Assembly: GCA_039602395.1 (NCBI GenBank)
Contig: JBCNJP010000003.1
Location: 16,587,167 to 16,651,166 of the forward strand
Origin: Deinandra increscens subsp. villosa
Lineage: Eukaryota > Streptophyta > Magnoliopsida > Asterales > Asteraceae
Direction of reading: 5' to 3'
Length of the DNA: 64,000 bases
In this document: positions 8,789-20,486 of the stretch, piece by piece
Layout: each line of letters starts with the position of its first letter
Numbering within the stretch: the first letter of the stretch is position 1
Made by a program: the position numbers and the translations under genes
Notes under the pieces: generated by a model
Database searches by the model: none
Seen by the model: the letters and a program-made list of their open reading frames with translations, nothing else
Told to the model about the DNA's origin: nothing

Positions 8789-10320
8789 ACCTGTATTTCA
8801 ACTTTGAACTACATAATCATAATTGTACATGTTCAATCTTATTTATCTTTTTCATGTGACATTGCTCCTGCTCCTAGATATGAAGTTTATGACCTTTATA
8901 TGGTTTCTGAGTGCTTACCTAAAGACACAAAATGATACAGCAAGCAGCAATGAGATTGTTTATATATTTTTTAAAAACAAAGAGTTAAATAAAACACAAT
9001 CAGCAATGACATTGTTTATAAACTTTTTAAAAACAAAAAGTTAAATTAAAACACAATCAAAACAGAAACAGCAGAAGATCACACCACTAAAAACATGACA
9101 CACAAAGGAGGCTATAAAATAACCAAGGCCATACTTGAACAACAAATAAATCCCACACAGGCGAAAGAAATTGTACGTTTATATAACGCAAGTTAAAAAA
9201 ACAAAAACGCAAAACGAAACAAACACAAGTGGTACTATAACAGAGAACCATGGGGTTCATGATCTGAACACACCTCTCATGTTATGGTCACTTGTATGGC
9301 AAAACAATTTGTACAGAAAACAGAGTACCCATACTAAAGGTCCCACCTGGTGCTTATTCTGCCTCATAATCTCTATCATCTTACTACGAAGGCATACCAA
9401 ACCAGAACAACCATTAAAAAGCTGACCTAAACAGAAAAACATGTACCTGAAACGGATCTCAAACGCACAGCCAACGAAGGTCCTTACAAAGGCATCTGAA
9501 AGACACACCTGAGATAGAAAAAACACACCAGATCAAACTCTTTTCTAGTTTTAGGTGATAACATGGGTCAGGTTTCTATCCTCTAAAATGTACATCATTG
9601 CCTATGAATCAAACAACAAATCCATCCTCTAAAACGGACAGCAATACCTATAAATCAAACAACAAATAGACTTCCAAAAAGACGCACAGTTAAAAAAATT
9701 CCTTTGACTTATCCTAACACAAACAACCCAAACATCCAAACCGCAAACATCTCTTACAACCCCAAGCAAGAATCAGAAAATCCCTGACAAACCAAAGCAT
9801 ACACCTAAATTGGTTAAACACTTACCGACGACATTATTGAACATTCCTACATATACCTCTCAAAACCATATATAACCATCGTGATAGCCAATAATAATGC
9901 AACCACCTAAATTGGTTAAACACTTACCGACGACAAATTCGTATCTCTACCAGTAATTGATAACCTGACCTCTTAACCTTGCTCACACTCCACTTTCTGC
10001 ACTTCTCTATCTTTAAAACCTCGCTCTACAATTAAATAAGCAAAACCATAATTATCTACAGTAAAGATCTATGTCCGGCGGCGCGTTGCACACGCCAAGA
10101 GAAAAAAAAATAGATGATGCGAATAATTAGTTTAAAAAAAGTTGAATATCGTTACTGATAACAAACTATTACATCATAAAAATACTGGTTCAACAGAGAT
10201 CACATAACAATAAAAGATCACTTTGAAAAAAAAATCACAAAGTATATACACTACATGGTTCCTTGTAAGATAGCAAATTGGTGTTTCAGTCTTGGACCAC
10301 ATCCACATCATCGTCAATTA
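8789..10320. other. Gene-free stretch with small tandem and direct repeats
   Basis: No supported gene. Visible repeats are a roughly 55-bp tandem duplication near 8945-9055, an imperfect pair near 9575-9665, and a direct repeat reading CCTAAATTGGTTAAAC near 9805 and 9905. On the minus strand near 10100-10070 a GC-rich hairpin recalls a Helitron end but lacks a proper CTRR. Confidence 0.4.
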
Positions 10321-10388
10321 AAGGTGTAGCTTTTCTAGCAAGGGCACTCTAAATAAGGTGTAGCTTTTCTAGCAAGGGCACCCCAAAT
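10321..10388. repeat. 34-bp tandem duplication
   Basis: AAGGTGTAGCTTTTCTAGC plus about 15 further bases occurs twice back to back, at 10321 and 10355, with three changes. Confidence 0.85.
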
Positions 10389-10998
10389 CCCACGCTTGAG
10401 TTCATCTAAATTTTTCATTGATGAGTTATCAAATCTTGTTGAATCATCGTATAACCACAGGTAAACGTCTTGTAAGGGAACTATACAATTACCTAAGCAG
10501 AGACAGTACAAATACAATATCGCGCTTTTATTTCACACCAAGCCCAATTAATCTTAACCTCTAATCATCGAAAATAGTAGAAAAAAAAAGGCCAATCATC
10601 GTTTTTGCTGGAGATAAATAAGTTGGGTTGATTAGACTGTAAAAATCCTATTTAGTTCATCGGTGTTACTAACCTCAATTGCAGTAGCAGCACTATGCTT
10701 TTACATTCCAATCCATAAACAACCTAATCATGAATACCATAAGCCTATGTAAATCAGTAGATAGTTATAGCTAGGATCTATATAAGATGAATATATTATA
10801 AATAATGAGGATGAATGAAAACTTTATGAACTAAAAAATAACATCATAAATAGGTGAGCTGGACAAAATGAAACCAAAAAGCTATTTAGGGTCATATATG
10901 AGTATTTTATGAAATATTGGAGTCTCAGCTCATGTAGTTTGAGGCATATTATCAGATAAATAGGTGTGGAAGAAAATGAAGACTTTATATTCAAATAC
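10389..10998. other. Gene-free stretch
   Basis: AT-rich; nothing supportable seen, although it adjoins the captured gene fragment to the right. Confidence 0.4.
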
Positions 10999-11337
10999 CT
11001 AAGCTTTTTCATTAAGAATTTTAAGATTTTTCTGCTTTATTTCTTGATGTGATCTCCAATTTCAACTGATGCTTGAGCTTAATAACCTGCAATTTTTAAG
11101 ATTCATAAAACCCAAAATAAAGTTCAAACAATGCATGTAAAGAAAACAGAAGATTAGTCTTGTTGTGGGATCAATATTGTAGATTTAAACACACACTCAC
11201 GCACATAGTAAGAGGAAACACAAAACCTTTTTGCAAATTTGTTCAGATTCATGATTAGCAGCATTGGAAGCTGCTCTTTCAGCAAGCAATCTGCCTCTTA
11301 AACACACTACAGTCCTCAAACATTCATCACCTTCCAT
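10999..11337 (-). pseudogene. Captured fragment of a plant coiled-coil protein gene (two exons)
   Basis: Exon A (11337-11229) starts with ATG and encodes a peptide with CLRGRLLAERAAS, ending at a GT donor. An intron with an AG acceptor leads to exon B (11086-10999), encoding VIKLKHQLKLEITSRNKAEK and then, after a one-base shift, an LKFLMKKL-like string. I recall this 'CLRGRLLAER ... RNKAEK.LKFL.KKLE.L' pattern at the start of a family of small plant coiled-coil proteins of unclear function. The frameshift and lack of a continuation mark it as a non-functional piece. Same strand as the other gene fragments here, as expected of Helitron capture. Confidence 0.5.
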
Positions 11338-12053
11338 TTTGAAAAGGATGAGGTTGACTTATATTTGTTTTATTTAGGACACTGTTAGATTTAAGTGTCC
11401 TTAATAGCTGGGAAGACTAAAGATAGGCAAATTCCAAGATTTCTTTGGTAGGTTCATTTTTTCTGGTTACATATATTTTATTGTTTATCTTCTATCAAAA
11501 TTAATAATAAAAACCAAAAATTACACGCACCTAGGCCACTGGAAGCAGGATATATTCATGTATTGGCATGTTATCCGAAGAGAACCTTACATATTAAAAA
11601 TATTCATCCTTGAATTTTTTGAACATGATGATGCTTTTAGGTAGCCAATTAGAAGTGGTCTAGAAGACCATTTTATGATCATAGAAGCAGATACGCTTAA
11701 ACTAAACTAAACAGAAGATCATGTGACCTTTCTTCTTCAGACTATATAACAACAACAAAATGGGAATTAATATTTCACCAATTAATTACAACTAAATATC
11801 ATAAAATTAACATGGAGTAACAACTAAATTTTGTTTTGATGTCAAAAAAAAAAACTAATAGTATGTCGGATACCTCAGAATTGGCCGATTTATCATGGGA
11901 AACTTTTGTTTAATTCGCCGTTCTTCTTTCAAATTTACAGCTTTCTACACCACCGCATACAGTCACAATCAACATCGACTATTACACAACAACAATAAAG
12001 AAGGTTACAATAAAAAAAACCATGTATAGTAGAAATAGTACAGTCATTCATAC
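11338..12053. other. Gene-free stretch
   Basis: AT-rich spacer between captured fragments; no gene or repeat recognised. Confidence 0.4.
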
Positions 12054-12236
12054 CTCATCATATTCATAGTCTTGGTTTTCACTCTTCTTTCTGAAATGTC
12101 TCGTCTTTTTATGTGCCATTTTAGACTTAATATAGCTGCCATGCTAATCATTTTCATCATCATCAGCATCCAATAGCCTCTATGCCGTTTGCATTCTGGC
12201 TAGCATTGCTGCAGCCTCTTCTTGTTGCCGATAAAG
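12054..12236 (-). pseudogene. Exon-like captured gene fragment, unrecognised
   Basis: Between an AG acceptor (before 12236) and a GT donor (after 12054) the minus strand reads RQQEEAAAMLARMQ, an acidic DADDDEND stretch, then HGSYIKSKMAHKKTRHFRKK. Two in-frame stops break it. The alternation of charged and basic stretches looks like a genuine protein exon, but I do not recognise the parent gene. Confidence 0.35.
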
Positions 12237-12762
12237 CTATAAAAAATACGAATGATAATAGTAACGTGTAGGGTAACAATGATTTACCCTAAGAAAATCA
12301 AAGAAGGCTGGTGACACTAACATGACATTTAAGTTATATAAGAAGAAAAAGAAAAATAAAACTCACATTTGGTCCTGAACTCTTATGTTCAACCTTCCGT
12401 AAGATTTCTTTTTAAATCCAGCCACGCGTTATTAATCGTTTGCAATCACATTTTAGACATTAACTTATTTTTAAACATATAAAGAGATGTTTTCACGGCA
12501 ACGTTTTCCACACTTGCCTAGGCCCGATCCAACCATATGGCTACAGGAACTTATATCTATGTAGACACACCAGCAGGACAAAAATTGTCATCAAGCTCTC
12601 TCATATCTCGACAGTCAAACACTGCAACAATCCAGTATAAATCCGTTAGAGGCCATGAACATTAAACCAACATACTCTTAAGTTTAGGAGTAACAAAATA
12701 GCCTGAATAATTCTAACATATTAAAGGTAGTATGAAATTTTATAACTCTACACACCTGGACA
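12237..12762. other. Gene-free stretch
   Basis: No supported gene; contains the left 8-bp duplication (12755-12762) of the hAT-type element. Confidence 0.4.
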
Positions 12763-13482
12763 TAGGGGTGTGCATGGACCGGTTTGGATCGGATTTTGGC
12801 TAAAACCGAATCCAAAACCGAACTTCGGATTTTACGATTTCCAAATCCATTCGGATTCGGTTTTTTCGGTTTCATGGATTTTGGTTTTTGGGTTTTTACG
12901 GTTTGGATTCGGTTTTTTCGGATTCAAATCCATATGAATTTTTGGGCTGGGAAAAAAACTAATTATATTAAATTAGGTCTACTTATTTTTTATTTATAGA
13001 TTAATTAACTACTGATATCATTCAAAATAAAACTTTAAAATCCATAACATTGCAAAATGATCCAATCTCAAACAAATGCATTCAAACAAATCCTTAATGA
13101 TCAAATCACAAAGACTCAAGGATCGATAAGGTTGCATAACGATCCAAAATCAAACAAACCTTTAACGATCTAATCTCAAGCACTCAAACGACATTCAAAC
13201 AAAAATCAAAGTTGCATAATGAACTAATCTTAAAGACACAAAGATCTAATGGTTATATATAAAACTTTAAAATTAAAATTTGAAACCCTTCAATAATTAA
13301 ATGGATCGGTTCGGTTTTTTCGGATTTGCTTTTTAGCTAAAACCGAAACCGATCCGAAATTTCGGATTTTAGAAAAGTTCAATCCAAAACCGTCGGTTTC
13401 TATTTGGATTCGGTTTTTTCGGTTTGGTTTTTTCGGCTATTTTGGTTTCGAGTCGGTTTTTTCGGATTCTTGCACACCCCTA
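12763..13482. mobile_element. Non-autonomous hAT-type element (720 bp)
   Basis: Ends are perfect 12-bp inverted repeats, TAGGGGTGTGCA and TGCACACCCCTA. It is flanked by the 8-bp direct duplication CCTGGACA at 12755-12762 and 13483-13490. TAGGG-type ends with an 8-bp duplication are the hallmark of hAT elements. Both ends carry clustered GGTTTTTTCGG-like subterminal repeats, possible transposase-binding sites. The middle is AT-rich, without a transposase. Confidence 0.92.
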
Positions 13483-13712
13483 CCTGGACAGGTAGAATTG
13501 TAACTTAGGTTAACAATCATATAACATCAACCAAACTGGTCTATAACTAAATGGTTAAGATGACATCAATCTAAGAAAAAAACAATTAGTCACTTGAAGC
13601 TAATAAATAAATTAAAAAAGGGGGATAAAAAAAAGGGAAGCATTCGTGTCACTTCTTGTAATCTGCTTCCAGGAATGAAGGTAAACATTATTTTTACTTC
13701 TAAATCATTCAC

Positions 13713-13784
13713 CTGAAGAGATTTTGTATTCACTGCAGTATTTCCTTGCAACTTCCATCCCTTTCCTGTTTTAACCTTTGACAA
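13713..13784 (-). pseudogene. Exon-like captured gene fragment, unrecognised
   Basis: The minus strand encodes KVKTGKGWKLQGNTAVNTKS and then a Gln codon followed by a GT donor (GTGAATG). The peptide looks like real coding sequence but the gene is not recognised. Confidence 0.25.
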
Positions 13785-13869
13785 TGCAATAAAAGGTCAT
13801 GGTAGTGAGTATGTGTGAATAAGCCGATCAACTACCGGAAGGCATGTATTTATTTCGTATTCACTCAAA

Positions 13870-14143
13870 TCATTCCCTTCCTTCCACTTTATGAGGAAAC
13901 TGATATCCCAAGTCTCCTACATGACTGAACCTACATTCCTGGAAGTAACAATCAGCAAATCTCAAGTTCGGTTGACATACCATTTCTACAACCGAACTCA
14001 TATTGAGCGAGTCGTTGTCCTTTTTCTTGCCTGAAGAGGTGCTTCGAAGGAGCTCTGTAGTTGTCTTTTGCTGCCTCGGTGTTTCTAGAAGATGCGGTTG
14101 ACACGAAAGTGAACATTTCCGCAATTGTCTTTCTCTGCAACAC
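13870..14143 (-). pseudogene. Exon-like captured gene fragment, unrecognised
   Basis: Two overlapping minus-strand frames give protein-like strings: one with RKTIAEMFTFVSTASSRNTE, the other with CYFQECRFSHVGDLGYQFP. They may be one exon with a frameshift. Product unknown; higher GC than its surroundings supports a genic origin. Confidence 0.25.
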
Positions 14144-14509
14144 CCCGTTGGTATATAAATATTAAAAGTTCATAAAAGTTTAACTGTCATAGATGGTACA
14201 TTTTAAAAAATTGATAAAACTAAATGTAATCTCATAAGATAAATGAGTGTAAACCATATAAAAAAGAAGCTAATGTAAAATATATATAAATTTATGAAGG
14301 TTTTTTGTTTAAAATCCAAATACAAACTCATAAATGATAACACATGTCAAACAGAGATAAGATCTAAATGAACCTAATGCTAGCCTTAGAACACATAGAT
14401 TTAAACTTATTAACATTTGATATTTAAATACATTCTTATGTACTTAGGCGTCAAATAAAATGACTAACATCATGAGAGCAAAGAAAATTCATAATACACT
14501 TACCTTTGA
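14144..14509. other. Gene-free stretch
   Basis: AT-rich; nothing recognised. Confidence 0.4.
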
Positions 14510-15042
14510 ACCCAAACAGAAGACCAGGAACAAACCAGACAATCCTGAACACTCTGAAGAACAACCAAAAAAATATTATTAGCCAACAATATCTACACAT
14601 GAACAAAATGGACAAAATTATTTGTAAGCTATAATTTGGAGAGCCTCCACACAGTACCATACAAAGCAAACTCAAACAAACAGTAGTAAAAAAGAAGACG
14701 TTAATATCTGCACCTAATAAAAACCTACTCATGTGCCCACAATCTAGTAAGAGAAACCATCATCTCATCAAACCTTGGTGTATTGTAACGGAAATAATCA
14801 ATGGAATTCTGTAGCTCAAACACAAAGTTCATGAGAAATAACAATCGTTAATCAGTATCCTTCATAACATCAAAACCATTGAAGACTGGTTTCACAAATG
14901 ACACATAAGAATTGGGTCGATATATGAATATAAACAGGCAATATAAAGAGGGAGCGATCTTCAACACACAATAGTTAACAACATCACATATTAGTTGCCA
15001 GTAACTAACCAATAACACATAATTAGGTTTCTCAGACGCCAT
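14510..15042 (-). pseudogene. Captured start and exons of an unrecognised plant gene
   Basis: At 15042 a minus-strand ATG preceded by AGGGTTTAATC opens MASEKPNYVLL and meets a GTTAGT donor. Lower down, an exon-like stretch after an AG acceptor (about 14807-14737) reads NSIDYFRYNTPRFDEMM followed by SLTRLWAHE and a stop. Another, near 14555-14507, reads VFRIVWFVPGLLFGFKG between splice-like signals and is hydrophobic. These may be exons of one membrane-protein gene. I cannot name it, and the pieces do not join into a continuous frame. Confidence 0.35.
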
Positions 15043-15145
15043 TGATTAAACCCTAAAGTGAATTTAACAATTTGAACATACAAAAACCTAGAAAATCAAA
15101 AATAGGCTTCAGATCTGACCTTTTGAGTAGAACTGACCTTCGGAC

Positions 15146-15470
15146 CTTGATGATCCTGTGAAAATTAACGTTGTTGTAGTAGCCCCTTCGAGATACTTCG
15201 ATGAAGTTTTTGCAAGTTTTAGGCACGGGCTTGTCGTACATCAGCAACGCCGCATCGTCGTTCACCACCCCCGGAAGGGACCCCGTCGCTGATCAGGTTG
15301 GGTCGAACAGAGAGGGGTGCCGGATGGTTGGATTGGATCAGAGAGGGAGGGACGGAGACCAGGTCTGTGGTTGACGGAGAAGGTCTGCTGCCAATCGATC
15401 GTCGGAGGAGGAGAATAGGCATCTCAATCGTCGGTGTAGGGTTTTCTCCTTTGTATGAGAGATGCAAATT
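15146..15470 (-). pseudogene. Captured cyclophilin (peptidyl-prolyl isomerase) gene fragment
   Basis: The minus strand encodes KPVPKTCKNFIEVSRRGYYN followed by a VNFHRIIK-like string, then a GT donor. This is the conserved N-terminal part of small cyclophilins such as plant CYP18 (TCRNF.ELSRRGYYD...FHRI). Upstream lie a leader with ATG codons and a possible TATA stretch near 15480, so promoter and first-exon DNA may also have been captured. The remaining cyclophilin exons, including the active-site core, are absent, so no isomerase can be made. Confidence 0.6.
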
Positions 15471-16225
15471 TATAAATATTTTAATCAAATGGAGGCACGA
15501 AACCTATGGTTTCGTTCTCCTTTGTATATATATACAATGTATATATATACAATACCCTTTGGTAGACAAGTAAAAAACGGGTTAGGATTTTACCCCATCA
15601 TCGTATCATACCCTAACCTTGGAATATGATTTCTTTGAGCCCCTCATGATTTTAGGACTATTTATTTACAATGTTATCCTTTATTTCTATAGTTCCTTTC
15701 GTTTTTTTATCATTTTCCTATATTATCTATATTTTCTTTCGTGTCAGCAATACTTTAAAAAGAACATCTTTGAATTTTTTAACTGACCTATCAGATAGAA
15801 AAACAACATTCCATGACCCATTATATTGGTCATGGAATGGATATGAAAAATATGCCCATGTGCGAATCTAACTGGGTTTTCCCTTTGTGGCATTGAGTAG
15901 TAGTGTTTTTACAATGGGTCATGAAAAGCTACTTCATAAGAAATGAGTAGGCATAAGAAAGCATGTCTTCACAACCTATACATATTTATATCATTTCCAT
16001 TTGATACTCCTATTTCCTTACGCTGAGACCGTAGAGGTACCTAACATAGTAATTATGACCCCCCAAGATCTATAATATAGCTTTTAAAAGATTTATTTTG
16101 GCTATCCGAAAAGAACCATATATGATATATATAGCTTTTAAAAGATTTATTTTTGCTATCCGAAAAGAACCATATCTTGTTGCGGTTTGTCTTCTATTTC
16201 AAATAAAACTTTATTTAATTGAGCA
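15471..16225. other. Gene-free stretch with small repeats
   Basis: Holds a TGTATATATATACAA-type repeat near 15521-15550, a perfect 12-bp inverted repeat CATTCCATGACC / GGTCATGGAATG at 15807-15839, and a 54-bp tandem duplication (units start at 16076 and 16130). No gene seen. Confidence 0.5.
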
Positions 16226-16257
16226 CTAGCCACTTACCCGGGTAAATACCCGGGTCT
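16226..16257 (-). other. Helitron 3' hairpin and CTAG end
   Basis: Minus strand ACCCGGGTATTTACCCGGGT forms a 9-bp perfect stem with a 2-base loop, followed by AAGTGG and the terminal CTAG. Confidence 0.8.
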
Positions 16258-16353
16258 AAAACGTAAAAAAAAAAAGTATAGATATATATATTATCCAAAA
16301 AATTCTTATCGGTAAAACAATATTCAATAATAATAAATAAAAATCAATAACAA

Positions 16354-17259
16354 TTACAAATTTGAGAAGATAGATTTATACATTATATTTCTTGTTACAT
16401 CGGTTGGACGACCATCTTCATCCAAAATCAAGATCTTCAAACCCTTCTTGCTCTTCACCCTTGATAAGGCAACATATAACTGACCATGAGAGAAGACGGG
16501 ATCTTTCAAGTACAATCCTACTCTCGTAAGAGATTGACCTTGGCTTTTGTTTATAATCATAGCAAAACAAACTGAGATCGGAAACCGTCTTCTCTTAAAC
16601 CGAAATACAACTCTTTTATCTGTTGGAACCAATGAAAGTCTAAGAATAAAAGTCCTGAATCCGATATTGCTTCCGGAGATAACCACCGCTTCAATAACAT
16701 GCTTCCCTAGAGATACGATATGATGAGTATAAGTTATGATCAACGCCGTCACTTACAATCTCATCTTGACATACAGAATCTGAGCTTAAATACTCATGTT
16801 CTTCACCGGGAACCAAAGAAAGCAGACGACTGTTGATATCATCGACAACCTCATTAGTTGGTGCGATAATATTTTTTCAGACCAAAAATCTTGTTCACCA
16901 AAGTTGTCCAGAAACGATGGATAAACAAAATCAACAAGATCGCTAACCAGATCCGATGAATCATGAATAAGAAGATCAGGAGGAATAACTATTTCTGACT
17001 CACCATCATTATCTCCACCGGCTTTTCCCTCACAAATATCTAAAAGCCATTGACCAAAATCACATTTTTCTTGTATCTCTGATGGATTGTTACCTTGAAG
17101 AAGACGCATGTTTTTTGTTAACTGTAGAACCTTGCACTCTCTCCAAATGTAAGATGAAGTAAGGCAGGAAGTGACAACATCTTGATTTGAAACGGGGAAT
17201 GAAATATAACATAAAACTAAATTCGGAATAAAACTTTGAAAAGAATGATACATAAACAA
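16354..17259 (-). pseudogene. Helitron PIF1-like helicase, C-terminal remnant
   Basis: Two minus-strand frames (17259-16786 and 16752-16354) together show conserved PIF1-type helicase features of Helitron proteins. The first has SSYIW..CKVL.LTKNMRL, GGDNDGE and EIVIPPDLLI. After a frameshift and a deletion the second has GKHVIEAVVISGSNIG, RRRFPISVCFAMIINKSQGQ and GQLYVALSRV, and ends in a natural C-terminus. The last two are helicase motifs V and VI. Walker A and B, and the Rep domain, are not found upstream, so only about the last third survives. Known role: unwinding DNA during rolling-circle transposition. Non-functional here. Confidence 0.85.
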
Positions 17260-17317
17260 AACATTTTAGCCATGGACAAATTCTCCTTAACCCGTATGTA
17301 CACAATACGTTCATCAT

Positions 17318-18297
17318 TCACAAGTGTAATATTTTATAAATAAATATAATCACCATGTTCAAAATCCACCCTATGATGAACTGAACTATCCACCATTATA
17401 ACAATTTCATCCAAATGGCACCAAGATATAAACTTTCATAATAATCCTGTAAATCCGTTCGGACCATCATATATGGATATACTTTTTGGAACCCTTAACA
17501 CAAAAAAAATTAATAAATAAAGAAAGAGGTGGTGTTGATAAAAATAGTAGGACAAAAATGATCAATATGACTTTGTTTTACCATGATGGAAGAAATAACA
17601 GACTTAAAGAATCATAGTGTATTGTGAGATTAATTTTTTTTGTTACAATTGACTTTTTTCTAACTAAAAGTCAAAGCATAGAACAACCCCTCCCCTTTTA
17701 TTTTTTTGTAAAAAGGTCTAATGTTCTATGAAAATTTCAATACTATCTAACAACTCTTCAAATAATATATATCCACTTAAGATAATTATAGCTAGTAATA
17801 TTTACCACAAAAAAAAAATAACAAATAACCAAATCTTATACAAACAATCACACTTTCATCATAAAGACCTTCAAATTGATAAAACAGTAGCTATATTGAA
17901 TTCTAAACTATGCATCCATCCTCTGTTGAATTGACTTCTAAAGTGTGCATCTTCTTTTAGTAATAGCTCATCATAGTAGAGGCACACCTACATTTATTGA
18001 AATCGTTCTATAAGAATGCAAGCAAGAAAGAAAAGCAAAGGTGCTTAGGAAGAAAGGCATGTGGTCCATAAAAGTCCAGGGGAGGGACATATACATGATA
18101 AATGACACGCACACTCCGAACCAATTTTGTATAATTAATCTATTGTTCCTCGAGGGTTCATGTTTCATATATAGAGTACTGATATGTAAACAGCTTTGAA
18201 AACGTAACATTATATCAACAGAGTTTCAAAATGATACCAAACAATAATATGTTTCTAATGTTTTAACCAGCAGTTAATAAAAACAGCCAACTAAAGG
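17318..18297. other. Helitron interior, no gene
   Basis: AT-rich DNA inside the Helitron; nothing coding recognised. Confidence 0.4.
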
Positions 18298-18566
18298 GTT
18301 ATTTATTAAAAAAAGTCAGTTGTACCTAGTGATAAAAAAACCTGAAAATCGGATAAAAAAACCATACCATTAACATCAAATAAACCATATGAATCACCTT
18401 TTTCATATGAAGAAAACCATTATCAAAAAGAGTTATTTATTAAAAAAAGTCAGTTGTACCTAGTGATAAAAAAAACCTGAAAATCGGATAAAAAAACCAT
18501 ACCATTAACATCAAATAAACAATATGAATCACCTTTTTCATATGAAGAAAACCATTATCAAGTTGG
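18298..18566. repeat. 134-bp tandem duplication inside the Helitron
   Basis: A block beginning GTTATTTATTAAAAAAAGTC at 18298 repeats at 18432 with only a few changes. Confidence 0.9.
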
Positions 18567-18716
18567 TACTCGAAAACAGTGTCATCACCTATGATTATTT
18601 AGATAGAAACTAAAGTACAAAATCATATTAATATGATGTTTAGTAGATAACAAATAGATTTAAATGTAAAACTCACATTTTATAACCCTTTAACATCTCA
18701 CTTCCAAGTTGATTTG

Positions 18717-18924
18717 TAAAAACTTCTTCATTTTCAAACTTAACCCTCTAATTGATATGCTATTCCACAGCAGTAAGGAGTGCCACCTCCATTGAAATTC
18801 GCTAAGAACTAAACAAATATATCACTTCTAAGCTGAACTGTAAGAACTTCTTCATTTTCAAACTTAACCATCAATTTGATATGCTATTCCACAGCAGCAA
18901 GGAGTGCCACCTCCTTTGGAATTC
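18717..18924. repeat. Imperfect direct repeat of about 125-bp period
   Basis: The block AACTTCTTCATTTTCAAACT...GAGTGCCACCTCC occurs near 18720-18800 and again near 18845-18924. On the minus strand it includes a GGAGGTGGCACTCCTTGC-like stretch that might be captured exon sequence. Confidence 0.75.
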
Positions 18925-18939
18925 GTCTATAAGTGAACA

Positions 18940-19626
18940 CATGAGTGAGATTGCTAAAACGAATATAGTGTATAGCATAAAAATACATGCATATTTTACA
19001 GGTTAAAGAAAGGCGTATCTAAACAGAGATAAGAAAAAGTAGTTCATCCATGAATATATCCTTACATAGTTACAATTACTGATTTAGAGATTTTATATTC
19101 AAAATTTATACACAATTTTAGGGGTGTTAATTATCTTTACAAAATTTATAGAATGGATCTTATTGGGTGTTCTTAATTATCTATACAAAATTTATAGAAT
19201 TGACAAAAAAGTGTTTCAAGGTCAACACAACTGAACCCTTTGGATGTATTACACATCCTCACCCAACCGACCAAACTTTCAATCTATAAGAGAACATGAG
19301 TGAGATTGCTAAAACGAATATATTGTATAGCATAAAACTACATGCATATTTTACAGGTTAAAGAAAGGCGTATCTAAACAGAGATAAGAAAAAGTAGTTC
19401 ATCCATGAATATGTCCTTACATAGTTACAATTACTGATTTAGGGATTTTATATTCAAAATTTATACAAAATTTTTGGGGTGTTAATTATCTTTACAAAAT
19501 TTATAGAATGGATCTTATTGGGTGTTCTTAATTATCTATACAAAATTTATAGAATGGACAAAAAAGTGTTTGAAGGTCAACATAACCGAACCCTTTGGAT
19601 GTATTACACATCCTCACCCAACCGAC
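18940..19626. repeat. 355-bp near-tandem duplication inside the Helitron
   Basis: CATGAGTGAGATTGCTAAAA at about 18940 recurs at 19295. The similarity continues for over 300 bp, through two internal copies each of AAAATTTATAGAATGG, to CACCCAACCGACC. Divergence by eye is a few per cent. Confidence 0.9.
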
Positions 19627-19817
19627 CCTTACAACCTCTATGTAAGAACACCCAAAATAAATGCAAGACTCACTTCATTGGTTAAAATATTATATCATCA
19701 CCTTGACCAAAAGTTTTACATCCCTGCAATAAAAAAAAGTTCCATAACACAAGTATCCATTATGAAATCTTATATATGAATTATAAATGAACATATAAAA
19801 AAAAACCTTTGACATAC

Positions 19818-19891
19818 CTCTACATTTTCCTCATTATCATAAATCTCGTATCTAAATGCCTGACCCAGATTATTTGCTAGGACATCACAAT
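19818..19891 (-). pseudogene. Exon-like fragment inside the Helitron, unrecognised
   Basis: Between an AG acceptor and a GTATGT donor, the minus strand encodes CDVLANNLGQAFRYEIYDNE and three more residues without a stop. It looks like one captured exon; the gene is unknown. Confidence 0.3.
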
Positions 19892-20486
19892 CTAGCATAG
19901 AAAGGAAAAGAATATTAGCCAAAATCTAGCAAATTTTATTAATTAAAAGGAAGACATAAAATATAAAATACCATATTAAATGACTTAACTGTCATGTAAG
20001 CTTAAAAAAAATCAAATACCATACACATAAATCTACAAAAAATAAGAATGCAATCATTTTAAATATATATAGATATACAACTTGCCAAAAATCTACATTT
20101 TGAAATCCTTAATTCTAGGCTAATTCGGGGTTTATTAGTTACCATAATTTAGGAATTTCAAAATCAGTTTATTTGACTTAAAGTTTCCTAAAATTAATGG
20201 TACAATTAATTATTTAAAAAACCTAAAAAATTAAGAAAATTACACATAGGATTTTTTTAGAATGAGAGGATGACACCTCATCAATTGATAATGTGGACAA
20301 CCTTATAAGGTGCCAAATCAACCTTATATGTTTTGTTTAATAGATATAGATTTGATCTTTACATATATATATTGTGAATAACTATTCTTTATCTATACCA
20401 TAATTGGTGGGTGAACCAAAGAAATCATACATTAATTGCAATAATTCCTGCTTAAAACTTAGAAATTGAAATTATGACGCATACAA

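Larger units (their letters stand above)
16226..20350 (-). mobile_element. Decayed Helitron with both termini
   Basis: On the minus strand it starts TCTATATCTATTAAAC (5' end at 20350, preceded by host A) and ends in CTAG at 16229-16226 followed by host T. The 3' end carries a 9-bp perfect hairpin ten bases upstream. These are the defining ends of plant Helitrons, inserted between A and T with no target duplication. Inside is a C-terminal piece of the Helitron helicase (17259-16354) and several internal duplications. The Rep domain is missing, so it cannot move by itself. It ends 136 bp downstream of the polygalacturonase stop codon. Confidence 0.75.

Noticed and set aside
10070..10110. GC-rich hairpin on the minus strand (GGCGTGTGCAACGCGCC) as another Helitron end
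   Set aside because: The stem is short and no CTRR followed by T lies at the expected distance; the nearest string is ATAG.
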